The notes under the pieces are model-generated. The model ran no database searches and was not told the DNA's origin. It worked only from the letters and a program-made list of their open reading frames with translations. Shown here piece after piece: positions 12,071 to 22,047 of a DNA stretch of 64,000 nucleotides. Source of the DNA: Opisthocomus hoazin (lineage: Eukaryota; Chordata; Aves; Opisthocomiformes; Opisthocomidae); assembly GCF_030867145.1 (NCBI RefSeq), contig NC_134433.1, positions 15,597,896 to 15,661,895 of the forward strand, read 5' to 3'. Each line of letters starts with the position of its first letter. Positions within the stretch are counted from its first letter, which is position 1. The position numbers and the translations under genes were made by a program.

Positions 12071-12849
12071 GCATCGCTTCTCCCTGTGCCAGGGCTCTGG
12101 AGGAAATCGCTGCCAGCGCTTGCGATCCTTCGCAGCACTCAGAGCCTCCCCGAGCAGGTGGGAAGGCTTGTCTCTACAAGAGACCTGTGAGGGCAGGTGA
12201 TGCCAGCGGAGGGATTACACGGCGCTGGTTTTACTCGACCTAAGCGGCATGGCGTATTTAGCCACGCTTGTGCACCAAGGCTCGCCCTGGGCCCACGCCT
12301 GGCCGGGATCTGGGCAGGTTCAAGCCCCCAGCAGCTCCGCAGAGGACGCTGAGGACCCTCTCTTCGGGGGAGAAGGCTTTAGGAACGGGTTCTGTTTGCC
12401 CCTCAGCAATGGGGCGGCTGCCATGGCAACCAATTCTAGAAGGAGCTCAGCCCCCTGGCAACCAGCTGTCTCCAGTCTGCACCAGGACCGCAGCGTGGGC
12501 TGGAGAGCTCTCCCTCGAGACGCCGCATTTACCTGAGTGCTTAACTCTGGGACTCGTGTTCAGGACCGGTGTTAATCTGCGACGTACCTACTGAAAGGAG
12601 GTTTGACCGACAGAGGTTTTTTTCAGGTCCATTTTTTACAAATTTCCACATTTCTCCTGACAGGATCAAAACTAGAAATTAAAACAATCTACAGTGAATC
12701 ACGGCTCTAACTTTAAACCCTCCGTATGTTGACCAGGTTAAAGGTGCAGGAGTTTTGAACAGCAATATACGATTACAGAGCTATTCAGCAGTCTCTACTA
12801 ATCCGCTTGCTATCTGCTTGAACACTTTTACAACGTTACTCAAAGGAAG

Positions 12850-12896
12850 CAGTAAAGATAAAAAGGGCTTCAAGATTGTCAAGATAAGACGTGATT
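12850..12896 (+). promoter_or_regulatory. Possible C17orf78 core promoter
   Basis: An AT-rich TATA-like sequence (gataaaaagg, about 12856-12865) lies some 30-40 bases before the first ATG, with no CpG island nearby. This would suit a tissue-restricted promoter with a very short leader, but an upstream untranslated exon cannot be excluded. Confidence 0.3.
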
Positions 12897-12954
12897 ATGC
12901 TCACAATATTAATATTTAGCTTAGTGTTTGTGCACAACCATCGCGACAGAAAAG
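12897..12954 (+). CDS. C17orf78: C17orf78 exon 1
   Basis: Encodes residues 1-19 plus one base, including the signal-like hydrophobic segment. The ATG at 12897 was chosen because the peptide aligns with the human start; the donor is AAAG|GTGAGT. Confidence 0.85.
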
Positions 12955-15900
12955 GTGAGTTCACATACTTGTAAGTTCTAACTGAATAAAACAATTTCGT
13001 AAGAGACTAACTTCTGTAATATTAGGAATAAATATATCTTTGTATGTTAACTTCCTCTCCTCCACCATATGCTGAACTAAGTCTTTAATCCATGTGCCCT
13101 CACCTCAAATTCTTGCACCTCTGCTGTCAGCAAAACGCTGACATTTAAAATTAGTTACTAAAAGACGGTAGTACTGAGTTAACTACGCATTGTAATTCAA
13201 AGCAGTTGATCCTTCCCTCCTTTCCCTCAGACCCCACAGACTACAAATGTCATGTGGAAAATGCCTCAGAACCATCTGGTGGAATAAGAAGCCTGAACAT
13301 CTTCCTGCAAGGTAAGGAGCCAACAGCAGAGGAAAGCTGTCAGGGCTGCCAATGCCGTGGTTAACGTTTTCAGCTGTCTCGGCTATTCCTCAGCCACCTG
13401 ACCAAAAAGGACACAAGAGGTCATGCAAAGTTTTAGCTCTGTTTTGCTAAAAAACACAGAGACCATTATAGTAACCTTTGATGGGTTGGTGTCACTTGCC
13501 ATCAGTAATTACGCACAAAATCTGAAACTTACAGATTTCAGCATCTGAGCGCCTCGGCTCGCACACAGCCTTTTGGCCCCCTGGGCAACAGGGACCCCGA
13601 CCAGAGGGGTCTGTCGACTCTCCAGGGAGCTGCCCACAGGTAGTTACGCTACTATCAAGTTAGACAGCGTGAATATTGTCCTCTGGAGTGCAACAACTTG
13701 CTGTGCTTGGGCTTTAACAATAAAGCTAGTCCAACAAAAAAGAACGACCAAAGGGATGATGCACAGAGAGCCTGCTTGAGTTCTCCTCACTGTAGCATTA
13801 ACAGCGAGCTGTCTCTGAAGGTCCTTTACAGCAGTACGTCCCTCACAGCTAACTGTGCTGGCCTGAACCTTTCGCAAAAGAACCGCAAATAATTTAAAAG
13901 AAGCCATTTCTAATGTTTCTTCTCCTTTTCCAGCCCCTGGGATTGCAGCAACCAAGGCGAAGTTAAACAGGACCCGAAAACTCATCACTCTGGAATGCTT
14001 TAGTCTTCAAAGCCCCATGCAAGTAAATCTGCTGTATTTGGAGACGGTGCATGGAGATCTGACAGACCAGAGAGCAGAGAAACGTACCCGGCCGGGCCTC
14101 AAAGTCGTCACCAGTGCAGCCAGGAAACCCGCTATCGGCCACACCTGTGCTTTACTAACACGCCACAGGAAAAAGCTTCAGGGAAAATTTATTCTTAAGG
14201 GAAAAGGTAAAAAGTTGAACGCAGCAAATATGTGTTTAGGTATGTCAGAGGATGGCAGTCTTCAATTTCACACAGCTGATACCCTAGCAGTTATTAAAAA
14301 AACTGTTTGTCCCTTTGTATTACAAAAAAAACCAACAAGTAATGATCCAGAATTAACATTATTGAAAGCTTCAGGTTTTGAAACAATTCATTGCTGTTGT
14401 TTTCCCTTCTTTTGCGAGGGCCAGGATGTTTTGGCAATAAAGTTTCCAATATTAACACACGCAGAAAAAAATTCTGTGCATTGGAAAATTGCATACAAGC
14501 AAGAAAGGTAACTGTCTCTAGTACTCTGCTGCAAATTGCCAGGTACACTGCCACCTCTAGCCAGCTGTGTCAGCGTGCAAGTAACTCTAGTCTTCAACTA
14601 TTTCTGGTTCTTCAGTTTAAACAGAAACAAACATCTGGTTTTAAAACCTCTTTTTACTTCCAGTGATTCTACCAGGGATATCAAATTGTGTTACAGCAGC
14701 AAAGCTGCCCAGGCTGAAACTTTCTGCAGCGGGTTTGACTGTCCTGCACGTGCGCCAAGAAAACCAAATGTTACAGAGTAAGTACCGATTCTCCCTCCAG
14801 AGCCACAAAAGCAGCACAGCAGTAGACGTAAGGACAGAAAAAGATCCTGGCTTTCACACACACACCTTTGACGAAGCTCTCCCAAACAGCAATTTTCTAT
14901 TCAATAGCAGTATTGCCTCGACCAATAAACGCACTGGCCCAGGTGCTTTGTGAATCCATGGCTGTAACAAGAAAACAGTATTTAAGCATTGACTTTCACA
15001 AGAGTTACCCGCATTCAAGTGTGCCCCACAAGGGCTCCTGGCTTCTCTTAAAAACCTCACCCGACTTCAGCGGGAAGTTACAAGCCTTACTACTGTGACT
15101 GGCCTTACGCACCCGTTTCATCTGGGGACCAGGCAGGAACTGAAAGATATCTGCAATGTTTTAAAGTAAAAAGTTTGTTAGATTCTAGAGAGATTTACAG
15201 CTTCCTGTGAAAGCCTACAGGAGGCTCTGAATTGTTCCTCTGCTTGGGTCCACCTAACTTAGCCCAACCCAACCAAAATCAAGAAAATTTTGAACTCTCA
15301 AAGACTTGTAAACACATCTGAAATATTCTTCTCCATCTCATTTTAGAGGGAAAACCATCCACACGAGACAAATATATGCTGAACAGACAAAAACTACATA
15401 TCGTCGTAAAAGTGGTCACCCCTTACATCCTGCTAGCCTTTGGAATACCCTGTATCGTGCTTGCTATATTTGCAATTCTCTGCCTGGTAAGTTTTTGAAC
15501 ATGATTGATAGCTTCTCATCTTAACCCCCCACACCTGAATACAGCCTTGTAAGTGTGACCAATGAGTTGAAACAGTTCTCAGGAAGGGAGAACTGTCCTT
15601 ACAGATATGGAGAGAAGCTGTGTGCTCAGTATAGCGAGACAAGAAACACACACAGTCTGAGGTTTGCAGACCTGAATTCACTGTACTATGCTGAGTGCAA
15701 CCATCTCAGACTTCTTCATCTATCAGGACATTGCCTTTCCTAGAAGAAACCTTGTTCCTCCTTCTCAGCAGAAATTAGCAGCAGAGTAATTCATTAGCCT
15801 CTCAGCAACCCAGCTACTGGTTTGCAAGACGCATAGTTGATTTTTGGTTGCAATCAACTGCTCCCAAATTACTGCTGTCAGTGTGAGGCAATTCTGTCAA

Positions 15901-18630
15901 ACAGCAGCCCAGAACAAGCTTGTGCTCTCGTGCATGGGCAGCTGCTGGCCAGCTGGGAGAGGTACTCCTGATGCCAGAGGAAGAACAGTTTTGGGGTGGA
16001 AGAGAAGAGGCAAGACTTCCCAAGGACAGGTAACCCTCTCCAGGTTTCTGGGCTGCAGGATTAACCACTTCAGCATGCTGGTTGAGAGCCTATGTACAAA
16101 AGGGAGATACTCCGAACAAAAGACATCAGAGGCTGCAATATGCCAGCTTCCTTCTGTAAAGCATTACTACTTTGGTGCCTAAAAATCCTGTAACATTCAC
16201 CACTCCAGAAACACGTAGCCTTTTTTCAGTTTTGAACAGCTGGTATTCCCCACCATCCCCTCCACACCCCTAACTGCTTCTGCTTCTTTCCCGAGCGCTT
16301 GGGCCCTGGCAGGATCAATTGCATCCAGAGGAGCAGCAGAAGCCTGTCTGCAGCCTGCGCCCCGGTGCAGGACCGAAGAGCAACACTTCTAAGCCTGATT
16401 CTGAGGGGCACAAAGCAGAAGCCACCGGAACTTTGCGTCTGACTCCCAGCCTCCCTTCTCCAGGTACTACTGGTCAGTGTCAACCAAATTTGACCAAGGG
16501 ATAGCAGGCCTCAATGCAAGCAAGTTTCCAAGTGAAGACCTCATTTGGTAGGAAGGAGGCAGCCAAATCTGTCGCCGGGGTGGGCTCAGCCATCGCCATG
16601 CTGGCTGGCAGCCGGAGACGGGAGGGAGCCAAGTGAGACAGGAGCAAAGCTGGGCCTGTTGGCACGGGGAGGATGTACGCAGCTCATCCATTCTGCTCTT
16701 CACAGGGCAACCTGGTTTCAGGGTGTCGCAAATCCTGATTTAAGATGCTGCCAACTACGCTAATTTGTCACAGGTCCTAATGTAGAATCACTTAAAGAAC
16801 CACTGTCAAAAGGTTTTTGGCAAAAGTGGTTTTAATACGACGTTGTAAGAATGCGACCTAAAGTTTGATGGCAAGGTTCACTCTGTTAACTACTACATGG
16901 AAGGAACACATAATTGAAAAGCGAGTTACAGTCACTCCCAGAGAGATTTGAGACAAAAGGGTATGGAAGACCCTCCTCTTGAGCCCCGAGGCTCAGAATG
17001 GACCCCACTGCTTTCTAAACTCCTTCTCAGAGAGGAGCCTAGGTGCAGCTGGATGCAGACTTAGCCCCAGAACTGATTAACAGTTTATGTCTAAAGGATT
17101 ATATATGAATGTTTCATTAGCATCAATTCAGCACTAATCAAAGTTATCAAGGCAAAAATCAAAGCTATCACACTTGTAGTTTACCCTGGCAGCTGGCAAT
17201 TCCACACTAGACAGCCACTCGCTGGGGTTACGGGTGAAATCAGTCGCTTACCAAAGATCTGCCGCTGATGAAAGATCTCTCTGCCTCGAGCAGTGTATCT
17301 CCAGGGGCATCCCAGCTCAAGGGGGGATCACCGCCATGCAGCCACACTGCCTAGCAGGGAGAGCTCAAAGGAGGCTCGCTTAAGCTGTCATATTTACAGA
17401 ATGAAGTGGTTGGCTTTTAGTCAAATTATATGTGATAGGAAAGGTACGCACGAGACTCTTTGTACCCACAACTTTCTTTGTTCCTTAAGAAATGAGGCTT
17501 GGAAAAGCCCACTATTCACGAGCTGATCACATGATCGGTGTTGCAAGCTCATATGCATCAGCGCTCACCGTGTCACTCTGCTCCGTTGTAGGTTTTCAGA
17601 GAACAGACTGAAACCAGAGGAGTTTTGGCCCGGCTACAGCTCAGGGCTTTACCTCCTCCAGAGCCTGCACCAAACCACCACCGACCTGGTCAAGGGGTCA
17701 GTGCACCCATCACATAGGTGCACCTAAGCAACAGTTACTGTGCTTGAAGATAGTCCTATCCCTTCCCCTTCAAAAAATTAAATAAACCTGAATTATTAAG
17801 GTGCCTTTTCATGAAGAAATTATTGAATCTTGTGCTTCCTACCCCACAAAGTGAACTGCCAAGGTTGAACAGTTATACTCTACTCCCACCTCTCGCTGTG
17901 ACTTGGGATCAGGTCACTTAACTTCAGCTTATCCAGTTACTTGTCTGTCACCCAGCTCTAACAACTGCCTTGTAGTGGGACTGGAGAGCTTAGCCCTATT
18001 GACACACAAGAAGCCCTCTGGATATCACACACACAGAACAAAGTGCTTGAGAGCATTCAATTTGCAGAAATAATTGGTAAATCATTTCAAATAGCAAATG
18101 AAAATTACCTCATTTGCTAAAACTTCTGAGTAGAAAAAGGCAGCATGTGAGCACATTACTCATTACAAATTATCCACTTGGATCTTCTTGGGCTGTGACT
18201 GTAGTGAGAAATGTGCTACAGCGAGAGGCTCGGAAATTGAACTGAGACCCTTAAGAGCCATTTCACACAAGCCATTGAACAGCCATCAGGTAGTAAAACC
18301 TTTGGGCCTCTACTAAGCTGAAAACCACTTAGACTAACGGCAAAAGACTTTTTACGTCATCGCTCCCCCCAGGAGACATCAGGCACGCTGTAACTTTAGT
18401 TCAGCCAGGAGATGTCGCACCACTAAATTACTGATCTGAAAAACGCCAGCATGCGTGCGCGACTCCGGGAGTGGGGCTGTTCAACATTCCTCATGAATAT
18501 TTTTTCTTTCCTTGCCAGACAGACGCATAATAGCAAGACTCTTACAGGAGAAGATCCAAAATCATTGTCATCCATGAAACCTATGCACAAAAAGCTGCAA
18601 GCGTCAGAGGAACATCCTTTTTACCTGTGA
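12897..18630 (+). CDS. C17orf78: C17orf78-like single-pass membrane protein, complete gene (6 coding exons)
   Basis: Six exons (12897-12954, 13231-13311, 13934-14206, 14664-14777, 15347-15486, 18523-18630) join in phase with GT-AG sites into 257 residues plus stop; the human protein is about 275. The N-terminus MLTILIFSLVFVH is a short hydrophobic signal-like segment, close to human MDTILVFSL. The middle shares LNRT (a likely N-glycosylation site at Asn58) and an LxC ... VNLLYLE block with the human protein; a second NAS site is at Asn30. PGISNC in exon 4 matches human PGISQC. Residues about 194-222 (VVKVVTPYILLAFGIPCIVL onward) form one transmembrane helix, preceded by RQKLHIVVK as in human RQKWSIVVK. 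Topology is therefore predicted type I with a 35-residue cytoplasmic tail. Molecular function is unknown to me. The gene lies antisense to the ACACA 5' region, as in human synteny. A polyadenylation signal is at 18773. Confidence 0.88.
13231..13311 (+). CDS. C17orf78: C17orf78 exon 2
   Basis: The acceptor is ctcctttccctcag and the donor CAAG|GTAAGG. It encodes residues 20-46 (DPTDYKCHVENAS and onward) with a Cys and an N-glycosylation sequon at Asn30; the end GIRSLNIFLQ parallels human VRSIRELQMQ. Confidence 0.85.
13934..14206 (+). CDS. C17orf78: C17orf78 exon 3
   Basis: The longest coding exon, residues 47-137. The acceptor is tcttctccttttccag and the donor AAAG|GTAAAA. It holds the sequon at Asn58, Cys68 and the VNLLYLE block, which best support orthology, and a basic C-terminal part ending in LKGK as in human. 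Confidence 0.9.
14664..14777 (+). CDS. C17orf78: C17orf78 exon 4
   Basis: The acceptor is tttttacttccag and the donor CAGA|GTAAGT. It encodes VILPGISNC, matching human FLPGISQC, followed by a poorly conserved extracellular stalk up to residue 175. Confidence 0.85.
15347..15486 (+). CDS. C17orf78: C17orf78 exon 5 (transmembrane exon)
   Basis: The acceptor is ctcattttag and the donor CTG|GTAAGT. It encodes residues 176-222: the basic RQKLHIVVK segment and then the hydrophobic membrane helix up to the exon end. Phase 0 at the donor. Confidence 0.9.
15487..18522 (+). other. C17orf78: C17orf78 intron 5 (3.0 kb)
   Basis: No further coding exon with matching phase was found. Positions 17892-17950 resemble an old MIR-type SINE core. 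The rest shows no feature I can support. Confidence 0.6.
18523..18630 (+). CDS. C17orf78: C17orf78 exon 6 (cytoplasmic tail and stop)
   Basis: The acceptor region reads cttgccagacag, with two AGs four bases apart. Only the downstream AG (exon start 18523) gives an open frame of 35 residues ending YL-stop at 18628-18630. The upstream AG would add only three residues (TDA) before a stop. The tail is Ser/Thr/Lys-rich. I infer this exon from phase and position, since the human tail is poorly conserved. Confidence 0.65.
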   Translation, partial: THNSKTLTGEDPKSLSSMKPMHKKLQASEEHPFYL

Positions 18631-18772
18631 AGATGCATCACCTTTCCCTCACCACTTACTGGAAACAGCAGAAAGCAACTTTTGAGAAGACACCCATATG
18701 CTGATTCCTTCTGTTAACCACCCAGATTCTTATTTTAATTCCCAGATACAGGAAAAACCTGTTAGCATAAGC

Positions 18773-18778
18773 AATAAA
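18773..18778 (+). terminator. C17orf78: Polyadenylation signal AATAAA of C17orf78
   Basis: A canonical AATAAA lies 143 bases after the stop codon, giving a short 3' UTR. It is the first such hexamer downstream of the stop. Confidence 0.65.
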
Positions 18779-19960
18779 TATTTCATTGACATTCCAAACT
18801 CCGCCTCTCTCAAATTCTTTTTTTTTCCCCACAATTTTTCACATGCATTTGGGGCCTGGGCAAAAGGAAAAGGAAATAATTTCCAGTATTTTTAGTCTTG
18901 CAGTTAAACAGTTCAGACAAGGAGCAAACTCATCCCAGGATACCAGAGCTTCTCCTCCAGCCTCAACAGGAAAAATGCAGATATTAATGACTGAGCTTTA
19001 GCCTTTGCCTAGGTCTGAGTAGGTGCACATTTTCATGTGCTGATACAAAATGAACCTCTCATCTCTTTCCAATGTACTTGTATCTAATGTAATCTTCAGC
19101 TCTCAGATATGAACTGCCAGAGGCTACACCTGTCCGCTACAGAGAACAGCTCTCATCTCAAGTTCCCACGCAAAGCATTAAATGCTTCAGAATCTGCATA
19201 AATGAATAGAAGCAGCCTTCCAGCCTCGCAGAGAACAATCTACCACTTCCCCCAGTGATGCAGACCCTGTTCCTCTAAATCAACATCATGCACGCTCCGA
19301 GGAGCATCAGAGGAATCTCACACAAAATTAGTATCTAAAAACAGCATTAAAAAGTCACACAGGAACAGCAATGATGGGAGCTTTTTGTGGAAGAGGTATG
19401 GGGTCACCAGGCTTTGTGGGGCAGACACAGCCGCGGCCATGCGAGGCGTTCCAGGTCGAGTTTACGGCAAGAACAGCGCCCAAGAGTAAGCACTTGAAAC
19501 CCATGAAATACCAGTTACATTTCCCAGCACCAGGGCACAATAAGCATACAGAGAATCTACTTATACCTCCATTAAACCACTTTTTAATTGTCAGCGCTGC
19601 TGTTACCATCGGACCAGGCTCTGAGCGAGTACCCTGTCCCCACGGGAACACAACGCAGCACACGGGGCTACCGCAGCGGTGACGAGCGGTGCGGTGCGTG
19701 TTGCCACCGTGCCAGGTTGGCTGTGCAGGCCGCAACCACCCCCGAGCTTTAGGGTTTTAGGCCACGCAGGACTCGCTCAGCCCCACTCAGAGCCCTCCGA
19801 CGGGGGGTTCCCACGGAGCCCAGGCCCACGCTGCACCCAGTTCACCAGGACAGCCGCCGTGTCCGTGGGAGACGGCCAGGAGACGATCCCGTAGGCAGGA
19901 CGGGCAGAGGGGCAGGGGCTGGCGAGCCCTCGGAGCGAGATTCAGCCCAGATTTGCCCTC
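18779..19960. other. Sequence between C17orf78 and the TADA2A CpG island
   Basis: No coding exon was recognised on either strand. It probably belongs to the first intron of ACACA transcripts started at the distal promoter. Confidence 0.55.
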
Positions 19961-20560
19961 ACCGCCTCAGCAACCCCACTGGCGGAGCCGCCCGCGCCGG
20001 CAGGAGCCACCCGGGCGCTGAGGCGCTACCGCCGCGGGAACGAGGCTCCGTCCCTCAGCGCCGCGCCCGGGGCCGCGCTGGGGCCGTCGGGGCCTCCCGC
20101 GCTGCGCACCGCACCCTGCGCCCGCCGAACCGACCGACCGGGGGACGGACAGACAGAGGAACGGCGGGCGAATGCTCCCCCCCCCGCCCCGCACTGGCAG
20201 CCCCGCGGAGGGGTGGGGCGGGGCTGGCGGCGGCGCGCACGCACTGGCGCACGCGCACGGCGGGGCGCGGCCGCGGAGGGGCCGTGGGGCGCGGGGCCTA
20301 CCCGCCGCCCGGCCTGAGGTGAGAGGCGGCGGGGACCCCGGCCCGGCCCGGCCCGGCCGGTGAGAGGGGCGAGGGGGAGGTCGGGACCGTACCATAGCGG
20401 GGAGGAGCCGGCTCCGGGGCGGGGGAAGCGGGGAGGGGGAGCGGGCGCTCCCACAGCCGCCTCATGGGCCGGGATAACGCCGGGAGGGGGCGGGGCCTGC
20501 CTGGGGCGGGGCCGGGCAAGGCGGAGGGCGCCGCCTGGCGGTGATGGGAAGAAGGGTCCT
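19961..20560. promoter_or_regulatory. CpG island, TADA2A promoter and probable divergent ACACA distal promoter
   Basis: About 600 bases of CpG-dense DNA without a clear TATA box. On the plus strand a donor (GGCCTGAG|GTGAGA) closes a leader exon at 20318 that leads into TADA2A. On the minus strand a donor (CTGAGGCG|GTGAGG) closes a possible leader exon at 19963 pointing into the ACACA side. From memory, mammalian ACACA promoter I and TADA2A start sites lie head to head within a few hundred bases, and this arrangement matches. The plus-strand role is well supported by the downstream gene; the minus-strand role is inferred from one splice site and synteny. Confidence 0.72.
20250..20318 (+). other. 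TADA2A: TADA2A non-coding exon 1 (5' boundary approximate)
   Basis: The exon ends at a consensus donor at 20319-20320 inside the CpG island. Its start cannot be fixed from sequence. It would splice to the acceptor at 21881 before exon 2. Confidence 0.55.
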
Positions 20561-20573
20561 CCAGGGCTGGACG

Positions 20574-21087
20574 GGAGTGGGGCTATGGGGAGTGGGGATT
20601 AGGAATCTGGGGGAGTAGGGCTATGGGGAGTGGGATATGGGGAGTGGGGATATGGGAGAGTGGGGATATGGGGGAGTGGGGATTAGGGATATGGGGAGTA
20701 GGATATGGGGAGTGGGGACTGGGATATGGGGGAGTGGGGATATGGGGAGTGGGGACTGGGATATGGGGGAGTGGGGCTATAGGGAGTGGAATATAGGGAG
20801 TGGGGTTATGGGGGAGTTGGCATTAGGGGTATGGGGAGTGGGATATGGGGGAGTAGAGCTATGGGGAGTGGGATATGGGGCGTGGGGATTAGGAATCTGG
20901 GGGAGTAGGGCTATGGGGAGTGGGACATGGGACGTGGGGATTAGGGATCTGGGGCAGTGGGGATATGGGGGAGGGGGATATGGAGAGTGGGGATTGGGAT
21001 GTGAGGGACTGGGGATACGGGGAGTGGGATATAGGGAGTGGGGATATGGGGCTATGGGGGAGTGGGACATGGGACGTGGGGAGTGGG
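20574..21087 (+). repeat. G-rich minisatellite in TADA2A intron 1
   Basis: About 510 bases made of degenerate units of the type GGGGAGTGGGGATATG, with variants carrying ggattaggaatct, gactgggat or gggctat. The plus (sense) strand is strongly G-rich, with GGGG runs every few bases. It starts about 250 bases after the exon 1 donor. The repeat produces a long stop-free frame (20637-21227, Gly/Trp-rich) that is not a gene. Confidence 0.93.
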
Positions 21088-22022
21088 TGCTGCGGTGCTG
21101 CTGCGCCGGCGCGTCGGTGGTGCCTGGGTTCGAGCAGCCCTGTAGACCAGGCCACGGTGGTTTGGGATTCGCAGAGTGGAGTGAGTGCAGGGGTGGCTGT
21201 GCGGTGCCGCTTACGGGCACGGGGTGAGGAGTTCAGCCTGGAGGTTGCTCTGGGTTGTCTGAGGATCCGGGCGGAGGTGCAGGGATGCGTAGCTGGGTTG
21301 AAGCGCCTGCCATCTGCGTGGAGGGGCTGCACAGCTCCAGTGGCGTCCCTGGACGCAGGACCGTGCCTCCACGTGGTGCAGGGAGGAGAAAAGTCTGGAA
21401 AGAGAAACATGAATTTCAATAAGTGAGAAGCCTGAGCCTTTCTCAGCAAAAATACCTTGGGAAAGTGAGACGTGCTGGAGATCCCACAACGGAAAGCGGC
21501 TCAATTCCCCGATGGTGGCCAGCAGTTAGGACCTCACCGTACAGGTGCTGCTGAATCGGGCCTGTTCGTGGAAGCTGCCACACAGTCAACACTGAAAATG
21601 TAGTTGACAGGAGCACAGTAGATTTCCCCACCGCTGTGTCCATGCCGCCTCTAACCTGTTCGTTCTCCTCCCGGTGCTGGCTGGAGGTGTGAAACACTTT
21701 CTTGTACAACAGCTGTTCCTTGCGCTCTGCACAGCGCATGCACCCCCACGGAAAGGCTCGGTCCCCCTCGCTTCACCTCGCCGCTTGTGCTGTAGCCCGT
21801 CTCTCCGCGTCTGGTTTCTTCTCACGCACAGATAGTCCCTGTTACAAAGGCTGCTGACAGCCTTGTTGCTTCTCTCTTCAGGACGCTCTGGGAGGATCTC
21901 GTCTGCGAGGGCTGCGTGAGAGACGTCTGCAGGGAGAGCGTTCCCTTTCTGGACGTACGGGACAAGGCTGCTAGGCAAGACGGGTTTACTCAGAGGAGCA
22001 AGCACACCGCCGCGGGAGAGGA

Positions 22023-22047
22023 ATGGAGCGCCTGGCCTCCTTCGGTA
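22023..22047 (+). CDS. TADA2A: TADA2A exon 2, coding part
   Basis: The full exon is 21882-22047 (acceptor tctctcttcag, donor GGTA|GTAAGT). Bases 21882-22022 are 5' UTR without any ATG. It encodes residues 1-8 and one base. Confidence 0.95.

Larger units (their letters stand above)
10072..12896. other. Intronic or intergenic sequence 5' of C17orf78
   Basis: AT-rich non-coding DNA. It contains a 16-T run at 11255-11270 followed by a small perfect inverted repeat (ttcaatga at 11273-11280 and tcattgaa at 11286-11293), and a two-copy 25-base tandem repeat at 12021-12070. The open frames at about 11.8-12.6 kb carry no recognisable domain. Confidence 0.6.

Noticed and set aside
14017-14511. 164-residue open frame as a stand-alone gene
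   Set aside because: Its first half is part of C17orf78 exon 3; the remainder reads past the donor at 14207 into the intron.
19964-20180. N-terminal coding exon of a long ACACA isoform in the distal leader
   Set aside because: The frame can join the 47-bp exon in phase, but I see no ATG on the minus strand in this stretch, so it can only be untranslated.
20637-21227. 196-residue Gly/Trp-rich open frame
   Set aside because: It is the translation of a G-rich minisatellite whose unit lacks stop codons; overlapping frames on the other strand are equally open.
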